Below are positions 51,057 through 59,551 of a stretch of DNA of 64,000 bases, in pieces. This DNA comes from Massilia sp. Bi118 (GTDB lineage Bacteria; Pseudomonadota; Gammaproteobacteria; Burkholderiales; Burkholderiaceae_D). The DNA is taken from contig NZ_CAKKMV010000013.1 of assembly GCF_918697865.1 (NCBI RefSeq), forward strand, positions 123,971 through 187,970, in the 5' to 3' direction. The position numbers and the translations under genes are program-made. The notes under the pieces were generated by a model. It was given only the letters and a program-made list of their open reading frames with translations, had not been told where the DNA came from and did not search any database. Within the stretch, counting starts at the first letter, position 1; every line of letters starts with the position of its first letter.

Positions 51057-54053
51057 TTAGCGGAGGCCATTTTGCCCTATGGCAGGGGCTGCAACACGGT
51101 GCACCAAGGGCGCCGTCGGCCCCACTACCGAGGCCACGGTGGCGATCAATTCGCTCGGTTCGACGGGTTTCGAGATGTGCGCGGAAAAACCCGCTTCGAG
51201 GGCGCGCAGCCGGTCTTCCGAGCGGGCAAACGCGGTCAGCGCAATGGCGGGGACCTGGCCGCCTTGCTCCCTGGGCAGGTGGCGCACCCAGTCGAGCAGC
51301 TCGAAACCGTCGACCTCGGGCATGCCGAGATCGCTGATCAGGAGGTTTGGCGCCGATTCCTTGAAACGCGCGAAGGCTTCGCGCGCGCTGGCGGCGATAT
51401 ACACGGTGGCGCCGCAATCGGTCAGGATGCGATTGATCAGCTCGCGGTTGTCGCGGTCGTCGTCGACCACCAGCGCATCCACCCCGTTGAGGTTGCGCAC
51501 CGTCATGTCCGGCGTGTTCGGGTTCGGGTTCGGCAGGATCATGGCCGCGCGCGCAGAACGGGCCGGCGCCGGCTGCTGTTTGGCCAGCGGCAATTCAATG
51601 GTGAAGCTGGCGCCGCGGCCTTCGCCAGCGCTTTCCGCGCGCACCGTGCCGCCATGCTGCTCGATCAGCTGCTTGACGATGGACAGGCCCAGGCCCAGGC
51701 CGCCGTGGCGGCGCGTCATCGAGGCGTCGGCCTGGCGGAAGCGCTCGAACACGTGGGTGATGAACTCGGGCTTGATGCCGGCGCCGTTGTCGCGCACGGT
51801 GATGACCACGTTGGCGTCGTTGCGCGTCAGCAGCACTTCGACCAGGCCGTCGCGCGGCGTGAACTTGATGGCGTTCGACAGCAGGTTCCACACCACCTGC
51901 TGCAGGCGCGCCGGATCGCCGGCGATCATGCCGGGATCGGCGGCGAAATGCTTCTCGATGCGGATGTTCTTGGCGTCGGCCGCCGGGCGCACGGTCTCGA
52001 CGGCGGCGTCGATGAAGCCGGTCGGTCCCACCACCTGCATGTCGAGCAGCACCTTGCCTGAGGTGATGCGGCTCATGTCCAGCAGGTCTTCGATCAACTG
52101 GGCCTGGGCGCGGGCGTTGCGCTCGATCGTCTGCAGGCCCTTGGCCAGGTCGTTCTGGTCGCGGCCGCCGCGGCGCAGCACCTGAGCCCAGCCGAGAATC
52201 GCGGACAAGGGGGTGCGCAGCTCGTGCGACAGGGTGGCCAGGAACTCGTCCTTCATCTGGCTGGTGCGCTCGGCGTCCAGGCGCGCCAGCCTTTCGTTTT
52301 CGAGCAGCACCTTGCGCTCCTCGGCGGCGCGCTGGGCCGCTTCGTACAGGCGTGCATTGTCGATCGCGACCGCGGCCTGGGCGGCGATGCCGCGCACGAT
52401 GCGCTCGGTTCGCTCGGTGAACACGCCCGGCTCCGGGTGGCCGAAGAACATGGTGCCCAGCACCTCGCCCGAGTGCGCGATCACCGGCACCGCCAGGTAG
52501 CTGCGCACTGGCGGGTGGCCGGCGGGCGTGCCGGCGCGCACGCCGAACAGCGAGTGGCCCGCAAAGCGCGGATCCTGGGCAATGTCGTCGGCACGCAGGA
52601 CGTCCTGCAGCGCCTGCCCCGGCGCCGCCACGCCCGGCCCGAACAGGGCGTTCGGCCCGGTCTCGCCGAAGGGTTCGAATTCGGCGGTGCTGGCGCCGGA
52701 CACGGTGTACAACGAAAACATCTTGCCGTCCGCGCCATCGCGTCCGTGATACAGGAAAGCGCCATGGCGCGCGCCGGCGATGCCGGTGGCGGCGTCGGTG
52801 GCGGCCTGCAGCAGCGAATGCAGTTCACGCGTGGAGGCCAGGGCGCTGCCGGTGCTGTTCAGCAGTTCCAGCACGTGCGACTCGTCGCGCAGCGCCTGCT
52901 CGGCGCGCTTGACCTCGTCGACGTCGGTATTCGTGCCGAACCAGCGCACCACCCGCCCGTGGCGGTCGCGCACCGGGTTCACGCGGGTCAGGAACCAGCG
53001 GTACTTGCCGTCCGCGCCGCGGATCGGGTATTCCATTTCGAAGGGGTCGCCGCTGCGTACGCTGGCCTGCCAGCGTTCCAGCACCAGCGGCAGCACGGTC
53101 GGCTCGCAGGTCGATTGCCAGCCCCAGCCGACCACCTGGTCGGGCGTGGTGCCGGTGTAGTCGAACCAGCGCTCGTTGAACCAGACGATGGCGCCGTCGG
53201 CCTGGGCCATCCAGGCCAGCTGCGGGATCGTGTTGGCCAGCGCGCGCAGCACTTCCTCGCTCTGGCGCAGGGTATCCTCGGCGCTCTTGCGGGCGCTGAT
53301 GTCCTGCACCACGCCGGTCATGCCCAGCACGCCGCCGCGGCGGTTCGGTTCGGCATAGTCCGCGCGTCCGACCAGGGTCACCCAGCGGGTTTCGCCGCCG
53401 TCGCCCAGCAGGCGGCATTCGAGTTCGACTTCGCTCTGGCCGGCAAAGGCCTGCAACACCGCGCGCCGCACGGCTTCGCGGTCGTTGGGGTCGAGCCGGG
53501 CGCGCAGCTCGGTCCAGGCCAGCGGGGTCTCGGCAGGCAGGCCGAAGATCGCGGCGGCGCGTTCGCCCAGCACCAGGCGGTCGCTGGCGGCATCCCAGCG
53601 CCAGTCGCCCAGGCCGCCGGCGGCCAGCGCCACCTGCAGGCGGCTGTTGCCGAGCAGGAGGGCCTGCTGGTCGGCCTTGCGGCGGTCGATGTCCTGGAAG
53701 TACAGGGTCAGGCCCTCGGCCGAGGGCAGGGCGCGCACCTCGAACCAGTGGCGCAGCGCCGGATAGAAGAATTCCTGGATCGCCGATGCATGGCGCTCCA
53801 TGGCATTGCGATAGATGGTTTCGAGCGCGCTGCCGCGCAGTTCCGGGAAGGCGTCCCACAGGTCGCGGCCGATCAGGTCGCTGCGTACCTTCTGCAGCGG
53901 CGACAGCATCTCGAGCGCGCGCCCGTTGATGTAGGTGATACGCCATTCCTGGTCGACGGCGCAGAAACCGTCGGTCAGGCTCTCGAGCATGTTTTCCATG
54001 CGCTCGTTGGCGCGGCGCAGCGCTTCCCTGGCCTGGCTCAGCTCGTCGCTCAT
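51057..54053 (-). CDS. Multi-PAS/GAF soluble hybrid histidine kinase
   Basis: A 998-residue cytosolic protein: an N-terminal coiled coil and PAS domain (about 15-125), two more PAS domains (about 135-255 and 265-385, with the PAC segment GKYRWFLTRVNPVRDRHG), a GAF domain (about 400-575), HisKA (histidine in ATLSHELRTPLSAILGWA), ATPase (NLLSNAIKFTP, VRDNGAGIKPEF, GLGLGLSIVKQLIEQHGG) and a C-terminal receiver (aspartate in LLISDLGMPEVDG). The start at 54053 (MSDELSQ) has AGGAG five bases upstream and drops an unlikely Arg-rich extension. Signals are probably cytoplasmic or redox-related. Confidence 0.9.
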   Translation of the reverse strand: MSDELSQAREALRRANERMENMLESLTDGFCAVDQEWRITYINGRALEMLSPLQKVRSDLIGRDLWDAFPELRGSALETIYRNAMERHASAIQEFFYPALRHWFEVRALPSAEGLTLYFQDIDRRKADQQALLLGNSRLQVALAAGGLGDWRWDAASDRLVLGERAAAIFGLPAETPLAWTELRARLDPNDREAVRRAVLQAFAGQSEVELECRLLGDGGETRWVTLVGRADYAEPNRRGGVLGMTGVVQDISARKSAEDTLRQSEEVLRALANTIPQLAWMAQADGAIVWFNERWFDYTGTTPDQVVGWGWQSTCEPTVLPLVLERWQASVRSGDPFEMEYPIRGADGKYRWFLTRVNPVRDRHGRVVRWFGTNTDVDEVKRAEQALRDESHVLELLNSTGSALASTRELHSLLQAATDAATGIAGARHGAFLYHGRDGADGKMFSLYTVSGASTAEFEPFGETGPNALFGPGVAAPGQALQDVLRADDIAQDPRFAGHSLFGVRAGTPAGHPPVRSYLAVPVIAHSGEVLGTMFFGHPEPGVFTERTERIVRGIAAQAAVAIDNARLYEAAQRAAEERKVLLENERLARLDAERTSQMKDEFLATLSHELRTPLSAILGWAQVLRRGGRDQNDLAKGLQTIERNARAQAQLIEDLLDMSRITSGKVLLDMQVVGPTGFIDAAVETVRPAADAKNIRIEKHFAADPGMIAGDPARLQQVVWNLLSNAIKFTPRDGLVEVLLTRNDANVVITVRDNGAGIKPEFITHVFERFRQADASMTRRHGGLGLGLSIVKQLIEQHGGTVRAESAGEGRGASFTIELPLAKQQPAPARSARAAMILPNPNPNTPDMTVRNLNGVDALVVDDDRDNRELINRILTDCGATVYIAASAREAFARFKESAPNLLISDLGMPEVDGFELLDWVRHLPREQGGQVPAIALTAFARSEDRLRALEAGFSAHISKPVEPSELIATVASVVGPTAPLVHRVAAPAIGQNGLR

Positions 54054-54266
54054 CGCCGCTCCTGTGCCGTCGCGCCGCCGGGCCAGGCTGGCGCGGAGGG
54101 TCGGGGGGTGCTGCAGGTAGGAGCGGTTTGAATCATGTTTCGTGGCTGTGGTCGTGCGCAAGGGCCTGCCGCGCGGGAGGCGCGGACGGTCCCGCCCTGC
54201 GTACTTGGCAAGCCGTACATGGATTCTAGCCCAGCGCAGCCGGTTTGATACACACCGTTGCCCGCT

Positions 54267-55106
54267 TCAGCCGCGCGCCAGCTTCTGGCCGGCCACCTTG
54301 TCGAGTGCCGCCTGCAGCTGGTCGAGTTCGTAGGGCTTTTGCAGCGACAGGTAGGGGAATTCGACGTGGCGCAGCAGCGTATCGCCGTAGCCGGAGGCGA
54401 AGATCACCTGCATGGCCGGGGCCTCGCCCACCGCCTTGCGCGCCAGTTCGACGCCCGACATGCCGGGCAGGCTGACGTCGGTGAACAGCACGTCGTAGGG
54501 GCCGGCGGCCAGGCGGCTCAGCGCGTCGTCCGGGTGGCCGACGCCATCGGCGTGGTGGCCGAAGGCGCGCAGCATCTCGCAGACCAGGTATTGGGAGTCG
54601 ACATTGTCCTCGACCACCAGGATGCGCAGCGGACCGGCCGCCGCTTCCTCGGCCGATCCGGCGGCGCCGGTGGCCGGGGCCAGCACGCACAGCACGCCGG
54701 CGACGCTGCCGTCGGCCGCGCGCAGCGGCGTGAAGTGCAGGTTCTGCGTGAGCTCCGTTCCGCCGGCGGCGCCGGCAAAGCCGAAGCTGCGCGCCGCGGC
54801 GATGCCGGCTTCCCCATTCCAGGCGCGCTCGAGTTCCTGAGCCGCCACGGCGAGCGGCGGCGGCAGCACCGGCGGGACATTACCGCCCGGGAGCTTGCCG
54901 TAGCCGGGACCGGCCAGCACGGCGTAGGGCTCGTTGAAGACCACTGTCATGTCGCGGCCCCACACCAGCAGCGCCGGTAGCGGCAGGTTGAACAGCAGGT
55001 CGGCCGCCATGCGCAAGGGCCATGGCCATTCTCCGGGATCGCCGAGCCGGGTGGCAGACCAGTCGTAGGTGCTGGAGGAGCGGGCGGGTTGTCCGGGTTG
55101 GGTCAT
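54267..55106 (-). CDS. PAS-like sensor plus receiver protein
   Basis: A 279-residue protein. The N-terminal part (about 10-140; DWSATRLGDPGEWPWPLRMA, VWGRDMTVVFNEPYAVLAGP) matches the PAS-like sensor found at the N-terminus of many chemotaxis-type hybrid kinases; here the kinase is absent. The C-terminal receiver (about 160-275) has VVEDN, the phosphorylation site LFTDVSLPGMSG and LQKPYE. It could be a phosphate sink or a single-domain output. It lies 213 bp upstream of, and on the same strand as, the PAS/GAF hybrid kinase. Confidence 0.82.
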   Translation of the reverse strand: MTQPGQPARSSSTYDWSATRLGDPGEWPWPLRMAADLLFNLPLPALLVWGRDMTVVFNEPYAVLAGPGYGKLPGGNVPPVLPPPLAVAAQELERAWNGEAGIAAARSFGFAGAAGGTELTQNLHFTPLRAADGSVAGVLCVLAPATGAAGSAEEAAAGPLRILVVEDNVDSQYLVCEMLRAFGHHADGVGHPDDALSRLAAGPYDVLFTDVSLPGMSGVELARKAVGEAPAMQVIFASGYGDTLLRHVEFPYLSLQKPYELDQLQAALDKVAGQKLARG

Positions 55107-55187
55107 GGCAGGATGTGCATTGTTATCTAAACGAAAAGAACGAAATCCTACACCAAATCCGCAAGCGGGGGCGGCGCGCACGCGGGC

Positions 55188-55216
55188 AAAAAAAAAGCCC
55201 GCTAAGGAAGCGGGCT
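55188..55216 (-). terminator. Rho-independent terminator without an obvious upstream gene
   Basis: On the minus strand AGCCCGC (55216-55210), seven-base loop, GCGGGCT (55202-55196), followed by a run of nine T including the last stem base (55196-55188). No gene precedes it on this strand within 330 bp, so it may end an unannotated small RNA or shield the gene at 54267-55106 from read-through. Confidence 0.85.
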
Positions 55217-55247
55217 GAATCTATCCTTGGAGGAGAATAGAGGAGAC

Positions 55248-55340
55248 ATGAGCATCATGCTGCATCGCAAAAAAGAAATCCAATTGATATTCGTAATGAC
55301 AGTTATTAATGGTTTAAATGGCACAGCAGAGGCCGCTTGA
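55248..55340 (+). CDS. Possible 30-residue peptide
   Basis: ATG at 55248 is preceded by two purine-rich runs (GGAGGAG at 55230-55236 and GAGGAG at 55240-55245). The frame reads MSIMLHRKKEIQLIFVMTVI and ends after ten more residues at TGA 55338-55340: a short basic head and a hydrophobic core, as in a single-pass micropeptide or leader peptide. It is AT-rich compared with its surroundings. Support is only the ribosome binding site and hydrophobicity. Confidence 0.3.
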   Translation: MSIMLHRKKEIQLIFVMTVINGLNGTAEAA

Positions 55341-55543
55341 GTGTGCTTCTCCCCGCGCACGCTTGGTGCACTCGGGAAAATGCTCTACGATAGCAAGATG
55401 ATGAAGAGTTACTCGCAGTCTTTTGCATTCTCCGGAGCGCCGTATGTACAAGTGGCGCTGCGCATCCGGGAGCCGGCCGAGTCGCGTCCCGCCGCGTTGC
55501 GGACCGCCACGTTAACCGAAGTCCTCGTTTCCTGACCCGGCCG
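55341..55543. other. Intergenic spacer, no gene recognised
   Basis: Nothing convincing on either strand. The stretch precedes the YfiR-kinase operon and must hold its promoter, but no pair of hexamers stands out. A minus-strand transcript ending at the terminator 55216-55188 could start here. Confidence 0.4.
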
Positions 55544-56155
55544 ATGCACCGTCCAATGCGCTCTTCACGGAACCGCGGCATGCGCCGCAAGCTGGCCGGC
55601 TGGGCGCTGTTGTGCGCCGCTGCGCTATGCGGCGCGCCTGGCCTGGTGCCGCCGGCGCACGCCGAGAACGCGGCCACCAGCCCGGCCCTCGAGCGGCGCG
55701 TGAAGGCGGCCTTCCTGTATAAATTCCTCGGTTATGCCGAATTTCCCACCGGCGCCTTTGCCGACGCCGCCAGCCCGGTCACCATCGGCGTGGTCGGCGC
55801 CGACGACCTGGCCGCCGAACTGGCGCGCATCGTCAGCGGGCGCACCGTGAACAACCGGGCCATCGTGGTGCGCGTGCTGCGCGAATCCGAGCTGGGCGCG
55901 CCGGTGCATCTGTTGTTCATCGGCGGGTTCGACGCCGGCCGGGTCGGGCGCATGGTGCGCGCGGCGGGCAACGCGCTGCTGGTCGTGACCGAATGCGACG
56001 GCGGCCTGCAGCAGGGCAGCGCCATCAATTTCCGTATCGTCGACGAACGCGTGCGCTTCGACGTCGCGCTGGACGCGGCGGAACGCAATGGCATCAAGCT
56101 GAGTTCGCGCCTGTTGACGGTGGCGAACCGGGTGCAGAAAGGAGCGCTGCAATGA
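55544..56155 (+). CDS. YfiR family (DUF4154) periplasmic protein
   Basis: A protein of up to 203 residues with an N-terminal export signal (MRRKLAGWALLCAAALCGAP, cleavage near AHA-EN) and the YfiR domain from about residue 50: VKAAFLYKFLGYAEFP, VVGADDLAAELARIV, LLVVTECDGGL and INFRIVDERVRFDVALDAAE. YfiR proteins bind and restrain a membrane partner until released; in Pseudomonas the partner is the cyclase YfiN. Starts at 55544, 55556 and 55580 are possible; the last gives the most compact signal. The stop overlaps the kinase start (ATGA). Confidence 0.88.
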   Translation: MHRPMRSSRNRGMRRKLAGWALLCAAALCGAPGLVPPAHAENAATSPALERRVKAAFLYKFLGYAEFPTGAFADAASPVTIGVVGADDLAAELARIVSGRTVNNRAIVVRVLRESELGAPVHLLFIGGFDAGRVGRMVRAAGNALLVVTECDGGLQQGSAINFRIVDERVRFDVALDAAERNGIKLSSRLLTVANRVQKGALQ

Positions 56156-58065
56156 CAGGCGCGATCGCCAAGGTGCGCGACAGCTCCGTGCGCCGCAAAC
56201 TCATCCTGATGGCGGTGTCGACCACGCTGGCGGCCCTGGTCGCGGCCTCGGTGGCGATGCTGCTGGTCGACCTGCGCGCTTTCCAGCGCTACTGGACCGA
56301 CGACCTGATGACCCAGGCCGACATCATGGCGCGCGTGACCGCGCCGGCGCTGGCCTTCAACGATGAAGAGACGGCGCGCCAGAACCTGGCGGTGCTGCGG
56401 GTGCGTCCGCAGATCCTCGCGGCCGCCATCTATACCAGCAACGGCACGCGCTTCGCCGGCTACGTGGCGCCGGGCACGGCGGGCAGCGCCACCCAGCTGC
56501 CGCCGCGTCCGCAGGCTTCCGGCTACCGCATCGAGGGCAGCGAGATCGTCGTATTCCGCAACATCGTCGAGAACGGCGACATGGTCGGCACCGTCTACCT
56601 GCGCGCGCGCTACGGCCTGTTCGACCGCCTGCTCAGCTATGGCGCCATCCTCGGCGCGGTGATGCTGGGCGCGCTGGCGATCGCCTGGCTGGTGGCCTCG
56701 CGCCTGCAGGAAGCGATCACGCGGCCGCTCGGATCGGTAACAAGCGTCGCCCGCCAGGTGATGCAGCGGCGCGACTACGGCCTGCGCGTGCCGGGCAAGG
56801 AGAGCGGCGAGATCGGCGTGCTGATCGACGCCTTCAACGAGATGCTGGCCGAGATCGGGCGCCGTTCGGACGCGCTGCAGGAAGCCAACGCCACGCTGGA
56901 ACACGAGATGCAGGTGCGCCAGCGTGCGGAACAGGCGCTGATCCTGGCCGACCGCCGCAAGGACGAATTCCTGGCGACCCTGGCGCACGAATTGCGCAAT
57001 CCGCTGGCGCCGATCCGCACCGGCCTCGACATCCTGCGCCTGCGCAGCGGCGACGCCCAGGCCACCCAGCGCGCCACCGACATCATGGAACGCCAGCTGC
57101 GCCAGATGGTGCGCCTGGTGGACGACCTGCTGGACGTCTCGCGCATCAATACCGGGAAGTTCACGATCAAGTCCGGCCGCGTCGAGCTGAAGGCCGTGGT
57201 CAACGATGCGCTGGAGGTGGTCCGTCCCTACATCGACCTGCACGGCCACGAACTGCAGATCGACCTGCCGGACCGCCCCGTGTTCCTGAACGGCGACGCC
57301 ACCCGCCTGGCGCAGATCCTGTCCAACCTGCTGAACAACGCCGCCAAGTACACCAACCGCGGCGGCCGCGTGAGCCTGAAGGCGACGGTCGAGGACCGGA
57401 CCCTGGTCGTGGTGGTTGCCGATACCGGCATCGGCCTCGCGCCGGACATGCTCGACACCGTGTTCGAAATGTTCGTGCAGGTCGATTCGACGCTGGAACG
57501 CTCGACTGCCGGCCTGGGCGTCGGCCTGTCGCTGGCGCGCAAGCTGGTGGAACTGCACAACGGCAGCATCGAGGCGCACAGCGCCGGCCTGGGCCACGGC
57601 AGCCAGTTCGTGGTACGCCTGCCCATCGTGGTCGATCCGGAACTGCCGGCGAAACCGACCCCGGCATCCTTCATCAGCGCCGAGACCTACCGCATCCTGC
57701 TGGCGGACGACAACGTCGACTTCGTCAACAGCATCGGCGCGCTGCTGACGGCGATGGGCCACAGCGTGGTCATCACCCACACCGGCCCGGACGCGCTGGC
57801 TGCCGCCAAGCGCTTTTGTCCGGACTACGCCTTCCTCGACATCGGCCTGCCGCAGATGTCCGGCTACGACCTGGCGCGCGGGATCCGCAACCTGTCCTGC
57901 GGCGCGATGACGGTGATGATCGCCGTGACCGGCTGGGGCCAGGAAAAGGACCGCCAGCTGGCCTTCGAGGCGGGTTTCGACCACCACATGGTCAAGCCGG
58001 TCCGCTTCGAGCAGATCGAGGAAATCCTTGGCAACCGCAGCCTGATCAAGAAACTGCGCACATGA
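56152..58065 (+). CDS. Membrane hybrid histidine kinase with CHASE8-like sensor
   Basis: A 637-residue kinase: first helix at about 17-40, a periplasmic CHASE8-like domain (about 40-155, with LMTQADIMARVTAPALAFND), second helix at about 160-182, HAMP (about 183-240), HisKA (histidine in ATLAHELRNPLAPIRTGLD), ATPase (NLLNNAAKYTN, VADTGIGLAPDML, GLGVGLSLARKLVELHNG) and a C-terminal receiver (aspartate in YAFLDIGLPQMSG). The sensor half (CHASE8 and HAMP) is the same as in YfiN, with kinase modules in place of GGDEF. Coupling to yfiR suggests YfiR regulates it in the periplasm. Confidence 0.9.
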   Translation: MTGAIAKVRDSSVRRKLILMAVSTTLAALVAASVAMLLVDLRAFQRYWTDDLMTQADIMARVTAPALAFNDEETARQNLAVLRVRPQILAAAIYTSNGTRFAGYVAPGTAGSATQLPPRPQASGYRIEGSEIVVFRNIVENGDMVGTVYLRARYGLFDRLLSYGAILGAVMLGALAIAWLVASRLQEAITRPLGSVTSVARQVMQRRDYGLRVPGKESGEIGVLIDAFNEMLAEIGRRSDALQEANATLEHEMQVRQRAEQALILADRRKDEFLATLAHELRNPLAPIRTGLDILRLRSGDAQATQRATDIMERQLRQMVRLVDDLLDVSRINTGKFTIKSGRVELKAVVNDALEVVRPYIDLHGHELQIDLPDRPVFLNGDATRLAQILSNLLNNAAKYTNRGGRVSLKATVEDRTLVVVVADTGIGLAPDMLDTVFEMFVQVDSTLERSTAGLGVGLSLARKLVELHNGSIEAHSAGLGHGSQFVVRLPIVVDPELPAKPTPASFISAETYRILLADDNVDFVNSIGALLTAMGHSVVITHTGPDALAAAKRFCPDYAFLDIGLPQMSGYDLARGIRNLSCGAMTVMIAVTGWGQEKDRQLAFEAGFDHHMVKPVRFEQIEEILGNRSLIKKLRT

Positions 58066-58078
58066 ACAAAGCGGACAT

Positions 58079-58110
58079 AAAAAAAGCGGAAGCGCTTTCG
58101 CGCCTCCGCT
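58079..58110 (-). terminator. Rho-independent terminator of the PEP-CTERM gene
   Basis: On the minus strand AGCGGAGGCGC (58110-58100), GAAA loop, GCGCTTCCGCT (58095-58085), then a T run to 58079. It lies 29 bp after the PEP-CTERM stop codon and also faces the end of the convergent kinase gene. Confidence 0.88.
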
Positions 58111-58138
58111 CCAATGCCGTGTAGACGGACGCTGGAAC

Positions 58139-58741
58139 TTAAGCAGTAGCCTGGTTGGCAGCCTGCTTGCGGCGGCGAGCCAGGAAGCCCAGGACGCCCA
58201 GGCCAGCCAGCATCATGCCGTAGGTTTCAGGTTCCGGAACCGGCGCCAGCATCACGGCGCCGCCGAACGAGGCCGAGGTATCCGACACGAGGTTACCGCT
58301 CACCAGGACGTAGTAGTCGCCGGCAGCCAGGTTGTCGCTGGACAGGGTCCAGACATCCATTTCACCGGAGTGCAGCGAGGTGCCGTTGGTGACCAGGGTG
58401 TCTGCACCCGTATCGCCAGTGCCGGTCCCGCCACCCACGCGGTACAGCGACAGGCCGCTGAAATCGAGGCCGGTGTCTGCAGTGCGGCTGATCGACGAAA
58501 CGATGGCATCGAAGTTCATGCTGGTGGTGCCGGTCACCGAGAAGGTGAAGTGATCGGCAAAGGTGGCGCCATTGTTGTTCATGGCGAAGGTGTCACCGAA
58601 GAAGCCGCTACCGTTGGTCAGGTCCAGGACCTGCGGGGTGGTGCCAATGGTGGTGGCAGGCGGAGTCGTCTGGGCCATGACGGCCGAAGAACCGAACGTT
58701 GCGGTAGCAAACACGATACCAGCGATCAAAGATTTATTCAT
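58139..58741 (-). CDS. FxDxF-type PEP-CTERM protein
   Basis: A 200-residue secreted protein: signal peptide (MNKSLIAGIVFATATFGSSA), a Thr/Gly/Asn-rich beta domain with the repeated FxDxF pattern (FFGDTFAMN, ATFADHFTFSVTG) and the sorting tail VPEPETYGMMLAGLGVLGFL followed by ARRRK. The tail is recognised by an exosortase, which removes it during export to the surface or extracellular matrix. No exosortase or EPS gene is in the window, so processing enzymes are elsewhere. A well-formed terminator follows. Confidence 0.92.
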   Translation of the reverse strand: MNKSLIAGIVFATATFGSSAVMAQTTPPATTIGTTPQVLDLTNGSGFFGDTFAMNNNGATFADHFTFSVTGTTSMNFDAIVSSISRTADTGLDFSGLSLYRVGGGTGTGDTGADTLVTNGTSLHSGEMDVWTLSSDNLAAGDYYVLVSGNLVSDTSASFGGAVMLAPVPEPETYGMMLAGLGVLGFLARRRKQAANQATA

Positions 58742-59118
58742 TTCTTACCTCGCAAAGAAACAGCCGCGTCCTGCAGCTTGGTTTTTCAAGAATCGGGGAA
58801 CTTCATCGTAGCAAAACGTCGGTAAAGCGCGTGAAAAACGCTTTATGTGTGCGCTTCTGCGAAGAAAAATGCATCTGCTCAATATTTTCCAGCAGGACTC
58901 GGCTTCTACCCGATTCTCATAGAGGAGACGGGTCAAATTGCATTAACGAGTAGAAAAACTTATCAGGGTTGCCAAGTATTTGTAGGATCGGTCCTACCCG
59001 GAGACGCGAGAATCTCCTCGGTAGAGTTCATTTCCGTTGGCGAACTTTTATTGAACGCTCGGCAAATAGCTTGCCGACTGGGACTGCTCGTATGCCTGAG
59101 CGTATGGAAGAGTCAAAT
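58742..59118. other. AT-richer intergenic region
   Basis: Holds the upstream region of the PEP-CTERM gene and an inverted pair AAAGCG (58824-58829) / CGCTTT (58839-58844). Open frames here run into the tRNA or lack start signals, so no gene is called. Its composition suggests remnants of acquired DNA near the tRNA genes. Confidence 0.4.
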
Positions 59119-59151
59119 AAAAACGGCTCAGATATCGCTATCTGAGCCGTT
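59119..59151 (-). terminator. Terminator of tRNA-Arg copy 1
   Basis: AACGGCTCAGATA (59151-59139 on the minus strand) pairs over 13 bp with its complement at 59134-59122 around a four-base loop, followed by a T-rich run. Confidence 0.85.
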
Positions 59152-59165
59152 CTTTTTGAAAAAGT

Positions 59166-59242
59166 TGGTGCGGCTGGCAGGAATCGAACCCACGACCCCT
59201 TGGTTCGTAGCCAAGTACTCTATCCAGCTGAGCTACAGCCGC
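59166..59242 (-). tRNA. tRNA-Arg(ACG), copy 1
   Basis: 77 nt. On the minus strand the gene starts GCGGCTGTAGCTCAG, the anticodon loop is CTACGAA (anticodon ACG, read as ICG), the T-arm is GGGTTCGATTCC and it ends CAGCCGC-A-CCA with the CCA encoded. Its own promoter lies directly upstream. Confidence 0.97.
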
Positions 59243-59252
59243 CCGAGGCCGT

Positions 59253-59281
59253 ATTATAGCGAAGTTTTGCCAATTGGCAAA
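59253..59281 (-). promoter_or_regulatory. Promoter of tRNA-Arg copy 1
   Basis: On the minus strand TTTGCC (59281-59276), 17 bases, consensus TATAAT (59258-59253), then a GC-rich discriminator. Confidence 0.8.
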
Positions 59282-59375
59282 GTAGGCAAATAAGGCAAAC
59301 ATCGTGGAAAAGAGGGCGGTCAGATTTGGCTGACAGTATGGCCGGGAAGACGCGGGGATATCGCGTGCAGAAAAG

Positions 59376-59407
59376 AAAAATGGCCCAGAAATTTCTTTCT
59401 GAGCCAT
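59376..59407 (-). terminator. Terminator of tRNA-Arg copy 2
   Basis: ATGGCTCAGAAA (59407-59396 on the minus strand), loop GAAA, TTTCTGGGCCAT (59391-59380) with one G-T pair, then TTTT. Confidence 0.85.
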
Positions 59408-59422
59408 TCGTCCTGAAAAAGT

Positions 59423-59499
59423 TGGTGCGGCTGGCAGGAATCGAACCCACGACCCCTTGGTTCGTAGCCAAGTACTCTATCCAGCTGAGCTACAGCCGC
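59423..59499 (-). tRNA. tRNA-Arg(ACG), copy 2
   Basis: 77 nt, identical in sequence to copy 1, with encoded CCA and anticodon ACG. Confidence 0.97.
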
Positions 59500-59510
59500 C
59501 CGAGGCACGC

Positions 59511-59539
59511 ATTATAACAGCGGGTTGGCGATTGGCCAA
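59511..59539 (-). promoter_or_regulatory. Promoter of tRNA-Arg copy 2
   Basis: On the minus strand TTGGCC (59539-59534), 17 bases, consensus TATAAT (59516-59511). Confidence 0.8.
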
Positions 59540-59551
59540 GTCCTCGCTACT

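Noticed and set aside
58847..59293. 148-codon plus-strand frame
   Set aside because: Reads through the antisense of a terminator and a tRNA; no start signal.
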